Notes: generated from the sequence alone by a model not told the origin. DNA of 64,000 nucleotides from UBA4416 sp964543545 (GCA_964543545.1 CAZIYT010000002.1:558001-622000); one strand, 5' to 3'. Shown: positions 27,740 through 36,861, numbered from the stretch's first letter. Numbers and translations are program-made.

Positions 27740-28396
27740 ATGATTTCAGTTCTCATAGCAGATAATAACTACTTAAGCAGACTAGGGCTTTATACATTAT
27801 TGAACACATCGCCCAATTTTGAGGTGGATTATGTGGAAGAGGGCAGTTTCGACGGCCTGGTGGCTTCTATTAAGAAAATCAAGCCACGCATTTTAATCCT
27901 CGATTTCGAATCGCTGAACTACAGCGTTCAGCAAATTACCAGCCTTATCAAAAGCTTCCGCCGCATGCAGATCCTGGCTATTACCGGCTATCTGACAAAA
28001 AAAGAGATGCAATCGGTGCTCGACGCCGGTGTGAGAAGCTACCTCCTGAAAGAATGCGACCGTGAAGAGATTATCGAAGCCCTTCACGCGACTTATAATA
28101 ACGAGCGCTTCCTCTGCGGGAAAGTGGCCTATTACCTCACTCAACACGAAGATGCCACCCGTATCAAGCCTGAGCTTCAGAAAGTATCCTGCCAGGGACT
28201 TGGTGTTACCGATCGCGAGCTGGATGTGATCCGCCTCATTGCCGAGGGCTTGTCCAACAAGCTCATTGCCGATAAGCTGGAGTTGAGCACGCATACCGTG
28301 AATACGCACCGCAAAAATATCATGACCAAGCTCGATATTCCGAATACGGCCGGTATCGTTATGTTTGCCGTGAAGAACAACCTGCTTGTTGCCTAA
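27740..28396 (+). CDS. NarL/LuxR-type response regulator
   Basis: A 218-residue two-domain regulator; ATG 27740 is preferred to the in-frame TTG at 27734. The receiver domain has D8, phospho-acceptor candidate D55 (ILILDFES) and K104 (SYLLKECD). Only a single acidic residue (ADNN rather than DD) is seen at the metal site. Residues 156-212 form a LuxR-type helix-turn-helix (VTDRELDVIRLIAEGLSNKLIADKLELSTHTVNTHRKNI, shown in two runs of a continuous motif). No histidine kinase is adjacent, so it is an orphan in this window. It is divergent from the giant cluster, whose regulation it could control; that is inference. Confidence 0.9.
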   Translation: MISVLIADNNYLSRLGLYTLLNTSPNFEVDYVEEGSFDGLVASIKKIKPRILILDFESLNYSVQQITSLIKSFRRMQILAITGYLTKKEMQSVLDAGVRSYLLKECDREEIIEALHATYNNERFLCGKVAYYLTQHEDATRIKPELQKVSCQGLGVTDRELDVIRLIAEGLSNKLIADKLELSTHTVNTHRKNIMTKLDIPNTAGIVMFAVKNNLLVA

Positions 28397-28399
28397 GCC

Positions 28400-28507
28400 A
28401 TGAAATCCTCTTTAGCCATCAGCGATTACTTTATCCTGCTGTTTATTGCCACCATCTTTTGCCTGGGAGCTTATACGCTCATCAAATTCATGCGTAAGAA
28501 GGATTAA
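28400..28507 (+). CDS. Small single-pass membrane protein (35 aa)
   Basis: Begins 3 bases after the response regulator stop and encodes MKSSLAISDYF..., a single hydrophobic helix (residues 10-30, ILLFIATIFCLGAYTLI) and a positive tail KFMRKKD. The tight spacing and membrane-protein character argue for a real gene, and the charge pattern predicts the C-terminus inside. No family recognised. Confidence 0.55.
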   Translation: MKSSLAISDYFILLFIATIFCLGAYTLIKFMRKKD

Positions 28508-28515
28508 TTCCTTTC

Positions 28516-29946
28516 TTAAAACCTACGCCTTAATCCAAGATTGATAAACCAGTTATTTTCTTTTAACTGATACGACTTAGCGCTTACCTGTAAGGCATTA
28601 GGGGAGAGTTGTATCATGTAAGCCGGCCTGAAAAGGAGCGCCGTTTTCGGGTTAAGCTGATAGGCCAGGTTTAAGCAGGGATTTATCCCGAAACTCATCA
28701 CCAGCTTTTTTCCGGAAGCAGATTCAGGGCTGGCAGATTTTTCTACAGACTCATAAAAGGACGCGGCATTGGAGGTCAGGATATTATTTACAAAAATGCC
28801 GGTGTCTGAGTTTACCCTGCTGATGCTGTAGTTGTAGCGCATCCATCTGAAGTTCAGAAATAAAGCAGCATCCAGGCTGATGCGCCCCCTGTTGAGCAGC
28901 TCATAACCAGCACCGCCCGAAAGGTGGTAAACGGTATTGGATTCCAGTTTAAAAGTGGATGTGTAAGGAACATGGTAAATCAGGGTGTCCTCATAACTGT
29001 TGATCGACGAAATGGTATTACGAACGATCTCTTTTTTGATAATGGCATTGGCCTTTGTCTCTTCATGGTACTGCATAGGATTATAGCAGACTATAAACTG
29101 TCCGCTCAGGTAGAGTTTAGACTTTACCGGAAAAATACCTGCCAGGCCTGCCGAAAACCCGTACGTCTGTATAGTGTTTTTATCCTGCCCTGTTTGGAGC
29201 ATCAACGCCCGGTTGGTGAGGCCGGAAAAAAGCTCCAGGGCAGCTGTTCTTTTGTTTGGGAGCACCTGGACTACCGGATCCGCGCTAAGCAGCGCCAGCT
29301 CAGGCTCAGGGCTTAAGGGCCTTTCCGGGCCTAACGTTGTTTTTTTCAGAAGGAGCATCCATTCCGGCTTTGTGGCTATAAGTGTGTTGGGAGAAGAAGC
29401 CAATGCTGCGTTTTCAATACTGTTGTTTGTGCCGGAATTTGTTTCGTTTACCCGGCCTTCATTTGGCGCGGCTTTGAGTGGTGCAGAATAAGGGCTGTTG
29501 AGCTGAGCAATCGAAGATTGTTCTGCCTGCTGATGGATCACCGGCGGAGCTTTGGATTCCTGCTTCATACCCAAGGCAGAGGCCGCGACCTGAGCGGCTT
29601 CCGGTCCCGGGCTTGTTTCAGAATGGTGTGTCGAAGCCCTGCGGTCATTTTCTGCATTTTCGGGCTCTGCCATAGATGGAGTGGGCCTTGTGGACTTTAG
29701 AGCCAATCCCGCATTGGTCTTTTTGCCTTCTTTCATGAAGAGGAAAAACAGGGCACATAGAAGCGCTGCCGCAGCCACCATTCCCATTCCTTTGGCACGC
29801 CTGTAAAAAAGGAAAGCACGTTTTTTTCGCTCTTCTTCCTGTGGCAGAAAATACTTGATTTTCTCCCATCCGGCATCAATATGCTCTTCAGGCACTTCAG
29901 GCTCAAATCCTGAAAACTTATCCTGTATCTGTTTATCAAAGCTCAT
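28516..29946 (-). CDS. Anti-sigma-like protein with TM helix and C-terminal outer-membrane beta-barrel
   Basis: 476 residues whose ATG overlaps the sigma factor stop (ATGA). Residues 1-50 are a charged cytoplasmic segment (PEEHIDAGWEKIKYFL). One transmembrane helix spans about 54-71 (MGMVAAAALLCALFFLF). A low-complexity Pro/Ser/Glu/Ala linker runs to about 220. The C-terminal 250 residues alternate polar and hydrophobic strands and end in FINLGLRRRF, the terminal Phe typical of outer-membrane barrels. The N-terminal part fits an anti-sigma factor sequestering the adjacent ECF sigma factor, and the barrel could sense the surface. Domain roles are inferred from arrangement. Confidence 0.7.
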   Translation of the reverse strand: MSFDKQIQDKFSGFEPEVPEEHIDAGWEKIKYFLPQEEERKKRAFLFYRRAKGMGMVAAAALLCALFFLFMKEGKKTNAGLALKSTRPTPSMAEPENAENDRRASTHHSETSPGPEAAQVAASALGMKQESKAPPVIHQQAEQSSIAQLNSPYSAPLKAAPNEGRVNETNSGTNNSIENAALASSPNTLIATKPEWMLLLKKTTLGPERPLSPEPELALLSADPVVQVLPNKRTAALELFSGLTNRALMLQTGQDKNTIQTYGFSAGLAGIFPVKSKLYLSGQFIVCYNPMQYHEETKANAIIKKEIVRNTISSINSYEDTLIYHVPYTSTFKLESNTVYHLSGGAGYELLNRGRISLDAALFLNFRWMRYNYSISRVNSDTGIFVNNILTSNAASFYESVEKSASPESASGKKLVMSFGINPCLNLAYQLNPKTALLFRPAYMIQLSPNALQVSAKSYQLKENNWFINLGLRRRF

Positions 29947-30503
29947 CCTGCAATTTTTTGTTTTGATTGGCTTTCCATTAAACTTTTTAAATATTTTTTA
30001 GCCTTAAAAAGCTGGGATTTCGACGTGCCTTCGCTGATGCCTGTCATTTCCGCAATTTCCTTATGGCTGTATCCATCGATGCAATAAAGGTTCAGAATAA
30101 GGCGATAGCCTTCGGGCATCCTGTTCAAAAGCAGAACGATATCTTTGGCTTCCAGGCTTTCTAAAATAGCCTCCGGGCTATCGTCGCTCTGCAGGAGCTC
30201 CTGGTCGGAGACATCCACATACAGGCTGAACTTCAGCTGGCTCCGGTAGCTGTTGATGGCTGTGTTTTGAACGATCCGCTTGAGCCAGCCTTCAAAGGAG
30301 CCTTCTCCCTGGTAATGCTGTATGCTGTTAAATACTTTGATGAAGGAATCCTGCAGGATGTCTTCGGCCTCTGCCACACTTTTACTATACCTCATGGCAA
30401 TGCCATACAATACCCTGTAATAGGTTTTATACAAAAGCTCAAAACCTGCAGGTTCCCTGGCTTTACAGCGTTTTATCAATTCAAGGGTATCTATCACCTC
30501 CAA
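29943..30503 (-). CDS. ECF sigma-70 family RNA polymerase sigma factor
   Basis: 186 residues with sigma region 2 (ELLYKTYYRVLYGIAMRYS, AEAEDILQDSFIKVFNSI, GSFEGWLKRIVQNTAIN) and region 4 (LLNRMPEGYRLILNLYCIDG, SHKEIAEMTGISEGTSKSQLFKAKKYLK). Regions 1.1 and 3 are absent, as in ECF factors. The start is probably TTG 30503; GTG 30497 is an alternative, and a stop codon lies six codons upstream of the TTG. The downstream gene overlaps it by 4 bases and looks like its anti-sigma partner. The nearby T9SS cargo genes (30524 and 31395) are upstream on the same strand, and their control by this sigma factor is unproven. Confidence 0.92.
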   Translation of the reverse strand: MEVIDTLELIKRCKAREPAGFELLYKTYYRVLYGIAMRYSKSVAEAEDILQDSFIKVFNSIQHYQGEGSFEGWLKRIVQNTAINSYRSQLKFSLYVDVSDQELLQSDDSPEAILESLEAKDIVLLLNRMPEGYRLILNLYCIDGYSHKEIAEMTGISEGTSKSQLFKAKKYLKSLMESQSKQKIAG

Positions 30504-30523
30504 CAGCTTCCGAAAGCCCTAAA

Positions 30524-31366
30524 TTATAGATTTTCTACCATGAGTTTTCCTGATTTAAACAGCTCACCGTCGCCTGTGACAATGGTGTAAAAATACGTTC
30601 CGTTTTTCAGATTAAGCGGTAAGGACTCCTGTTCCTTTACTTTCTGTTCGAGGAGCAGCTCACCTAAGGCCGTATATAGTTTTAAAAGAACCGGAACAGC
30701 CGCTTGCTGATCAAAGCGGATCTGCAGGCTCTGTGAGGCCGGATTCGGGTACAGCACTATGGCATCCCGGTGAAGCGCCTCATCATGAATGGAAGTGGAG
30801 CTGGACGAACTGATCTTCAGGTTATCAAATTTTACATCCAGCCAGTTATTCACCGTTTTATACCTCACCGCCAGGTAGCAGGTGCCTGTTGCGGAAGCAA
30901 GCGGGAAGCTATGAGCCGTCCAGGTATCATTATTGGTATAATCGACTCCCCTGTAATCGAGCAAGAGGGTTTTTGAGGTCGCCAATGCCGGATCGGGCGA
31001 GCCTTTCAGCAGGTATAAGGCAACCGTATCTGCCGTGCCGGGAACGCCGAATCCTGCAAAGGCGCTGCGGATAGAATCCACCCGGCCACCCGAAGGAATG
31101 CTAAAGCCCGGCGACACAAACCAGTCGTCGGTCATAACCGTGCCGCCTACCGGGTAATGGTGAAAGAGGCTGGCTGGTGCTGAGTAGGCGGTGAAGGAAG
31201 CATACATCCATTTATAATTCGGATCGGCATTCCCTTTCCTGAATTCCTGCCAGCCGGCAGTTTGAGCGGCATTATCAAAGCCGGTATAATAAGGCAAAGG
31301 AGTTTGGGCATTGGAAAGAGTGGCCTGTAAAAGCAGGGCGCTTAAAATAGTGGAGCGTGTTTTCAT
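30524..31366 (-). CDS. Secreted protein with T9SS type A sorting domain, cleaved-adhesin-like
   Basis: 280 residues from the ATG at 31366; an upstream in-frame start at 31438 would run into the previous gene and lacks a signal peptide. MKTRSTILSALLLQATLSNAQ is a Sec signal. The next 150 residues are a beta-sandwich of the cleaved-adhesin/choice-of-anchor kind (YYTGFDNAAQTAGWQEF, DDWFVSPGFSIPSGG, WTAHSFPLASATGTCYLAVRYK). The C-terminus has the type A sorting pattern: VLYPNPASQSLQIRF, VLLKLYTALGELLLEQ and LKNGTYFYTIV. It should be exported to the cell surface by T9SS. Ligand unknown. Confidence 0.82.
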   Translation of the reverse strand: MKTRSTILSALLLQATLSNAQTPLPYYTGFDNAAQTAGWQEFRKGNADPNYKWMYASFTAYSAPASLFHHYPVGGTVMTDDWFVSPGFSIPSGGRVDSIRSAFAGFGVPGTADTVALYLLKGSPDPALATSKTLLLDYRGVDYTNNDTWTAHSFPLASATGTCYLAVRYKTVNNWLDVKFDNLKISSSSSTSIHDEALHRDAIVLYPNPASQSLQIRFDQQAAVPVLLKLYTALGELLLEQKVKEQESLPLNLKNGTYFYTIVTGDGELFKSGKLMVENL

Positions 31367-31394
31367 TGGTTTAATTAAATAGTGAAACGTAAGA

Positions 31395-32279
31395 TTAGTG
31401 TTTGACAAAAAGAACCGTTTTGCGGGCACCCGAACCAAACCCGATAGACATGAAATAGGTTCCCGGCGCTAAATGACCTGTCTGCAGCACAGGCTCTGCA
31501 GAGCTTACAGGTCTTTCCGGGATTACCGTCCTCCCGGAAGCATCTGTGACCGTGATGCTTTTTACCGGCTCTTTGGCTTTTACATACATCAGGTCAGAGG
31601 CCGGATTGGGAAACACGGAAATAACCTCTTCGGCGGGAAGCTCCCGGATGCCAATGGGCACAGAGCAGCTGATGTTAATGGCGACAAAGTTCTGACAGAT
31701 CTTGTCGGGCATGTTCATATCCCAATAGGTCACCTGCACGATGTAATTGCCGCAGGCTGTATAGGTATGGATCGCATTTGAAGTAGTTGGTGTGCCGTCC
31801 CCGAAATCATAATTCGTTATAATTTCCGGAATCATACTCCCGGCCCATACCGTGACGGTGGAAGCAGCCAAGCTAAAATCGGGCGGGACATTAGGGCAGG
31901 GGGAAGCAGGGATCACACTGACGTTGAGCGTTGCCGTCACGCTTCCCATACAGTTTAAAGCGGTATTAAAATAGCTTAAGGTAACCGTCCTGGTGGTGTT
32001 CCCCGCTACGGTTTCCGATGCATAGCAATGGTTGAGTGTTCTGCCCGTTTCATTTGGTGTTCCATCCCCAAAATTCCAGGTGTAATAACTGTCGGGGGCA
32101 CCGGGGTGCAATACCGATGCTGTCAGGGAAAAGCAATCGGTGGTAGAGGCGATGGCGGTGATCGTCACCGAAGGGTTACACACAGGCACAAAGGTAGAGC
32201 TGCCTGTGCTTAAAGCCCGTGCGTCGGGTATGTTAAGCATGATGCAGAAGGATGCAAGAAGTGAAATTGATTTCATCAT
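31395..32279 (-). CDS. Secreted PKD-domain protein with T9SS type A sorting domain
   Basis: 294 residues. MMKSISLLASFCIMLNIPDARA is a signal peptide. Two PKD-like modules are visible by WNFGDGTPNETGRTLNHCYA and YDFGDGTPTTSNAIHTYTACG, each with the W/YxFGDG core. The sorting domain follows: ISVFPNPASDLMYVKA, VKSITVTDASGRTVI and LAPGTYFMSIGFGSGARKTVLFVK. Paired cysteines suggest disulfides in the surface form. It lies 28 bases upstream of the other T9SS cargo gene on the same strand, so the two are probably an operon. No catalytic motif seen. Confidence 0.85.
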   Translation of the reverse strand: MMKSISLLASFCIMLNIPDARALSTGSSTFVPVCNPSVTITAIASTTDCFSLTASVLHPGAPDSYYTWNFGDGTPNETGRTLNHCYASETVAGNTTRTVTLSYFNTALNCMGSVTATLNVSVIPASPCPNVPPDFSLAASTVTVWAGSMIPEIITNYDFGDGTPTTSNAIHTYTACGNYIVQVTYWDMNMPDKICQNFVAINISCSVPIGIRELPAEEVISVFPNPASDLMYVKAKEPVKSITVTDASGRTVIPERPVSSAEPVLQTGHLAPGTYFMSIGFGSGARKTVLFVKH

Positions 32280-32410
32280 GAAAAGAGTTTATGGTTTGAC
32301 ATGTATACTGGCGCCGTTTGTGTATAAGACATGTTGGTGGAGAGATTGGTTGCCTGGCGGCAAAAAAAAGCTGATTTTTAATTTCTTTTCACAAGTAATT
32401 TCGGGGGTGC

Positions 32411-32441
32411 TTTCCGTTAAGCGAAGATTTAGCTATCTTTG
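32411..32441 (+). promoter_or_regulatory. guaA promoter, near-leaderless
   Basis: TATCTTTG at 32434-32441 is a perfect -7 box; TTTC at 32411-32414 with a 19-base spacer fits a weak -33 element. The ATG of guaA is only 9 bases after the box, so the 5' leader would be a few bases at most. Confidence 0.65.
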
Positions 32442-32450
32442 TCGGCTACT

Positions 32451-33980
32451 ATGCAAGAACAAATTTTAATCCTCGACTTCGGTTCACAATTCACCCAGTT
32501 AATTGCGCGCCGCCTGCGCGAAATGAATGTCTATTGTGAAATTCATCCTTATAACAAAATCCCGGCCTTAACTCCTGACATCAAAGGGGTAATCCTCTCC
32601 GGCAGCCCGCACAGCGTTCGCCAGGACGATCCCCTGAACCCTGATCTGACACAGATCAAAGGCAAATTACCGGTGTTAGGCGTTTGCTACGGTGCCCAAC
32701 TCTTATCGCATTTCTATGGCGGAGAGGTTGGCAAATCGAGCTCCCGCGAATACGGGCGTGCCAATTTAAGCTTCGTGGAGGGTTCTGATCCCTTATTCAA
32801 AGGCGTTCCGAACGGATCCCAGGTGTGGATGAGCCATGCTGATACCATCATTAAAGTTCCTGAACACTATACCATAATTGCCAGTACTGCCGATGTAAAA
32901 GTGGCAGGCTATGTCATCAAAGGCGAACAGACCTGGGGCATCCAGTTCCATCCGGAAGTATACCACTCTACAGACGGTGCCCTGCTGCTCACCAATTTCG
33001 TGAAGGGCATCTGCGGCTGCAAAGGTACCTGGACTTCCGATTCCTTCATCGACACTACTGTTGCCGAGCTGAAACAAAAATTAGGAAGCGATAAAGTTGT
33101 ATTAGGCCTTTCCGGCGGTGTGGATAGCTCGGTAGCTGCCGTGTTATTGCACAAAGCCATCGGCGCGAACTTACACTGCATCTTTGTGGACAACGGCCTC
33201 CTGCGTAAAAATGAATTTGAAGCGGTGCTCGACTCTTATAAGCACATGGGCCTGAACGTGAAAGGCGTGAATGCCAAGCAACGCTTCTACGATGCGCTGA
33301 AAGGCCTTTCTGATCCTGAAGCCAAGCGTAAAGCCATTGGCAAGGTATTTATCGATGTGTTCGACGACGAATCCAAAAGCATTACCGATGCCAAATGGCT
33401 CGGGCAGGGAACCATTTACCCCGATGTGATCGAAAGCCTTTCAGTGAACGGTCCTTCAGCTACCATTAAATCCCATCATAATGTGGGCGGCCTGCCTGAT
33501 TATATGAAGCTGAGCGTGGTAGAGCCTTTGCGCAGCCTCTTCAAGGATGAAGTGCGCAGGGTAGGAAGAGCCCTGGGGATCGACGCCGCCCTGATTGGCC
33601 GTCACCCTTTCCCGGGACCAGGCTTAGCCATTCGCATCCTCGGAGATATTACCGCCGAGAAAGTACAATTGCTGCAGGAAGTGGATTCTATTTTTATCGA
33701 GGGCCTGAAATCTGCCGGACTGTATAATGACGTATGGCAGGCAGGTGCCATCCTCTTGCCGATCCAGAGTGTAGGGGTGATGGGTGATGAGCGTACCTAT
33801 GAAAAAGTGGTGGCGCTTCGTGCTGTATCTTCTACCGATGGTATGACTGCCGATTGGTGCCATCTGCCTTACGAATTCCTGGCAAAGATCTCCAACGAAA
33901 TTATCAATAAGGTCAAAGGGGTAAACAGGGTGGTGTACGACATCAGCTCCAAGCCTCCGGCTACCATTGAGTGGGAATAA
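32451..33980 (+). CDS. guaA: GMP synthase (glutamine-hydrolysing)
   Basis: Converts XMP to GMP using glutamine and ATP. 509 residues from ATG 32451; an in-frame TTG 12 bases earlier lies in the promoter and is rejected. The glutamine amidotransferase domain has the nucleophile C79 in GVCYGAQ and the His/Glu pair in FHPEVYHS (H167, E169). The ATP pyrophosphatase P-loop SGGVDSS is at 221-227. The C-terminal dimerisation domain includes GRHPFPGPGLAIRI and the closing KPPATIEWE. With purA this window holds both branch points from IMP. Encoded alone on the + strand. Confidence 0.98.
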   Translation: MQEQILILDFGSQFTQLIARRLREMNVYCEIHPYNKIPALTPDIKGVILSGSPHSVRQDDPLNPDLTQIKGKLPVLGVCYGAQLLSHFYGGEVGKSSSREYGRANLSFVEGSDPLFKGVPNGSQVWMSHADTIIKVPEHYTIIASTADVKVAGYVIKGEQTWGIQFHPEVYHSTDGALLLTNFVKGICGCKGTWTSDSFIDTTVAELKQKLGSDKVVLGLSGGVDSSVAAVLLHKAIGANLHCIFVDNGLLRKNEFEAVLDSYKHMGLNVKGVNAKQRFYDALKGLSDPEAKRKAIGKVFIDVFDDESKSITDAKWLGQGTIYPDVIESLSVNGPSATIKSHHNVGGLPDYMKLSVVEPLRSLFKDEVRRVGRALGIDAALIGRHPFPGPGLAIRILGDITAEKVQLLQEVDSIFIEGLKSAGLYNDVWQAGAILLPIQSVGVMGDERTYEKVVALRAVSSTDGMTADWCHLPYEFLAKISNEIINKVKGVNRVVYDISSKPPATIEWE

Positions 33981-34030
33981 ATCAGCAGGAGAGATAGAGC
34001 GTAGAAGAAGCAAAAAGTTTATGAATAGCG

Positions 34031-34053
34031 GTGGCTGAGGCACTCGAAGCCAC
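34031..34053 (+). repeat. Dispersed hairpin element
   Basis: GTGGCT + GAGGCACTCGA + AGCCAC, a 6-bp perfect stem with the family loop in reverse orientation, between guaA and the LysM gene. Confidence 0.8.
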
Positions 34054-34116
34054 ATCATCGCGTAATTTTAATGTAATGTCCCAATGCCTCGTGAGAGTCG
34101 AAGGGTTTTCAATCAA

Positions 34117-35940
34117 ATGAATAAACAAAAACATATCTTTTTAAAACTGACATGGTCTTTTATCATTTGTCTTTTATCAGTTACCTCTTTTTCCCAGACC
34201 AAATCCACTGACATCCGTACCATCAACGGTAAAAAATACTACATCCACAAAGTGGAGAAGGGGCAAAGCCTGTATGCCATTGCCAAGATCTATAACATGG
34301 ATGTGAATTCCATCCTGGCGGAAAACGACGATGCCATTGACGGCCTGAAACCGGGGCAGGACCTGAAAGTGCCGGTGGAATCGCTGGTGCAGAAACCGGC
34401 CATCGACACCAACCGCTATGTATACCACCGCGTAAAAAAAGGAGAAACGGTCTATGCCATTACCAAAAAATACGCGATCGACGAGAAGAAGCTGGCTGCC
34501 TGGAACCCGGCTGTGAGCGTAGGCTTGAAGGAAGGTGATTTTGTGATCGTTGGTGAAAAGAAAAAAACGTTTATACCATTGACAAAAGTGGTGGTGAAAG
34601 ACACGATGCTCTATACCGTAGCGGCCGGAGAAACCGCTTACGGCCTCACACGCCGCTTCAATATTACCCAGGAAGAATTTTACCGCTGGAATCCCGGCTC
34701 CCAGGCCGGTGTGAAAACAGGCCAGGTTGTGAAGATCCCTAAAACGACCTTAACGAATGTCGGGCAGCTGACCATGGATAACGTGCAGGCCCAGGGCTCG
34801 CCGACAACAACAGTTGCGCTGGGCAGCAAGCCTAAGAAAACAAGCTATACCATCGGCCTGTTCCTGCCGTTTAAATTAGCGGAAAGCGACCAGATCGACA
34901 TCGATGCCCTGGCCCACAGTAAATCCGGTTTCCCGGCCACACAGGCGCTGGCCCTCGATTTTTATACAGGCTTCAAAAAAGCAGTGGATTCGCTCCAGGC
35001 CAAAGATTTTGACATCAGCCTTAATATATACGACTTGCAGGAGCGCGACTCGGCCAAGGTGCAAAGCATTTGCCGCTCGGAAGAATTCAAATCGCTGGAT
35101 ATGATCTTCGGCCCTTTGTATCCGGGCGCTTTCAAAACGGTATCTGCTTACGCCGGTCCATTGGGCATCCCGACGATCTCTCCGCTCACGCAGCAAAACA
35201 AGATCCTTTTCAAAAATCCATTGTCGAGCAAGATCACACCTTCGCAGTTTACCATGATCGAAGGCCTGGCCGATTACTGTATTGATTCCCTGATGTCGGG
35301 CAGTAAGGTGATCCTGGTGAACACCACGCTCAAAGACCAGGCTTATGTGAAAGCGTTTAAAGAGCGCTATAATGCAGAGCTGCTGCGCATCGGCAAAACC
35401 CTTCGCGACAGCATCACCGAAGTAAAAGGACTGGCGGGCATTAAAGGTGCTTATGTAGCCGGGAGAAAAAATGTGGTGGTATTGCTTACCAATAACCCGG
35501 TATACCTGCAGGATGTGATCACGCAGCTGTATGTATTCTCCAATAAAAAAGACATTGTGCTGCTGGGATTCAGCAACGTGGCCAACATCGATAACCTCGA
35601 CCAGGACTACCTGAACGACCTGCATTTTACCTTTGCCAGCCCTACAGGGCTTAATTGTAAGGATTCCCTGCAACAGCATCTGGTGAAATATTACCAGAGC
35701 ATCTATACCACCGACCCGAGCGAATATTTTTTCCAGGGCTTCGATGTGGCCATGTATTACCTCACACAACTCAGAACGCAGGGCCCCGGTTTTATCAATA
35801 ACCTCGACCGCTTTCCGGCTCAGGGCCTCAGCACCGGCTTCGAATTTTACAGGCCGGACGAGGAAACCGGTTTCGAAAACAGGGCTGTATTCATTTATAA
35901 GTACTCAGATTACAAGCTACAGAAATTAGGATGGAAGTAA
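34117..35940 (+). CDS. LysM-repeat protein fused to periplasmic-binding (type 1) domain
   Basis: 607 residues from ATG 34117; this start gives a signal peptide ending near SVTSFSQ. Three LysM modules, which bind peptidoglycan, are at about 42-86 (YIHKVEKGQSLYAIAKIY), 102-146 (YHRVKKGETVYAITKKY) and 165-208 (YTVAAGETAYGLTRRF). Residues about 258-600 fit the type 1 periplasmic-binding / receptor family fold (GLFLPFKL, MIFGPLYPGAFKTV, PTISPLTQQ). The arrangement is a cell-wall-anchored protein with a ligand- or lipoprotein-like sensing domain in the periplasm. The 3' end overlaps hemF by 10 bases, so the two are coupled. Function is unknown. Confidence 0.85.
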   Translation: MNKQKHIFLKLTWSFIICLLSVTSFSQTKSTDIRTINGKKYYIHKVEKGQSLYAIAKIYNMDVNSILAENDDAIDGLKPGQDLKVPVESLVQKPAIDTNRYVYHRVKKGETVYAITKKYAIDEKKLAAWNPAVSVGLKEGDFVIVGEKKKTFIPLTKVVVKDTMLYTVAAGETAYGLTRRFNITQEEFYRWNPGSQAGVKTGQVVKIPKTTLTNVGQLTMDNVQAQGSPTTTVALGSKPKKTSYTIGLFLPFKLAESDQIDIDALAHSKSGFPATQALALDFYTGFKKAVDSLQAKDFDISLNIYDLQERDSAKVQSICRSEEFKSLDMIFGPLYPGAFKTVSAYAGPLGIPTISPLTQQNKILFKNPLSSKITPSQFTMIEGLADYCIDSLMSGSKVILVNTTLKDQAYVKAFKERYNAELLRIGKTLRDSITEVKGLAGIKGAYVAGRKNVVVLLTNNPVYLQDVITQLYVFSNKKDIVLLGFSNVANIDNLDQDYLNDLHFTFASPTGLNCKDSLQQHLVKYYQSIYTTDPSEYFFQGFDVAMYYLTQLRTQGPGFINNLDRFPAQGLSTGFEFYRPDEETGFENRAVFIYKYSDYKLQKLGWK

Positions 35941-36854
35941 ACCGGGAACATATTGCCGCTTGGTTGCAGAACCTACAGGACAGCATTTGCCAGTCGCTGG
36001 AACAGGCAGATGGCAAGGCAACATTCAAGGAAGAGCAGTGGAGCAGGGAAGAAGGCGGCGGTGGCCGCTCCCGGGTAATGGAGAACGGCGCCGTGATCGA
36101 AAAAGGCGGTGTCATGTTTTCGGCCGTGAGTGGTAAAGCACCTGATTTTTTATTTAAAGAAGCTGCGCACAGCGACTCAGCACAGGCTGGTAATCGCGAA
36201 GGCCTGACCTTCTTTGCCACGGGTGTTTCCATCGTGATCCATCCGCAAAGCCCGATGGTTCCTATCATCCACATGAACATCCGCTATTTCGAGATGAGCA
36301 ACGGCACACGCTGGCTTGGCGGAGGCATCGACCTCACACCGCATTACATTGTGGATGAAGATGCTGCCTGGTTTCATCAGCAATTGAAGGCTGTATGCGA
36401 TAAGCATCATCCCGCTTACTACCCGGAATTTAAAACCTGGGCCGACGATTATTTTTACATCGCGCACCGTAAGGAAACCCGCGGCATCGGGGGCATTTTC
36501 TTCGACCGCCTCAACGAAAAAGCAGGCATGAGCTTTGAACAGAACCTGGTGTTCTGGAAAGAAGTAGGTGAGGCTTTTGCACCGGTTTATACGGAACTGA
36601 TCCGGAGAAATAAAGACAAGGCCTTTGATGAACAAAACAAGCAATGGCAGCTCCTTCGCCGGGGCCGCTATGTGGAGTTCAACCTGGTGTACGACAAGGG
36701 AACAAAATTCGGATTGGAAACCAACGGGCGCGTGGAATCTATCCTGATGAGCCTTCCGGCACAGGCCGGCTGGATCTATGACTACAAAACAGCGGCGGGT
36801 TCGCCCGAGCAGGAAACGCTGAACAAGCTAAAAAAAGGCAAGGCCTGGGCCTGA
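35931..36854 (+). CDS. hemF: Oxygen-dependent coproporphyrinogen III oxidase
   Basis: Oxidatively decarboxylates coproporphyrinogen III to protoporphyrinogen IX in heme synthesis, using O2. 307 residues is normal. The family signature is clear: FFATGVSIVIHPQSP, HMNIRYFEMSNGTRWLGGG (H114), DLTPHYIVDEDAAWFH, and further on KETRGIGGIFFDRL and RRGRYVEFNLVYDKGTKFGL. Presence implies aerobic or microaerobic growth. It overlaps the upstream LysM/binding-domain gene and is 7 bases from the DUF502 gene, forming a probable three-gene unit. No other heme gene is adjacent. Confidence 0.97.
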   Translation: MEVNREHIAAWLQNLQDSICQSLEQADGKATFKEEQWSREEGGGGRSRVMENGAVIEKGGVMFSAVSGKAPDFLFKEAAHSDSAQAGNREGLTFFATGVSIVIHPQSPMVPIIHMNIRYFEMSNGTRWLGGGIDLTPHYIVDEDAAWFHQQLKAVCDKHHPAYYPEFKTWADDYFYIAHRKETRGIGGIFFDRLNEKAGMSFEQNLVFWKEVGEAFAPVYTELIRRNKDKAFDEQNKQWQLLRRGRYVEFNLVYDKGTKFGLETNGRVESILMSLPAQAGWIYDYKTAAGSPEQETLNKLKKGKAWA

Positions 36855-36861
36855 GATAACG

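Noticed and set aside
34876..35769. 297-codon - strand frame opposite the LysM gene
   Set aside because: Mirror of a real coding frame, no features.
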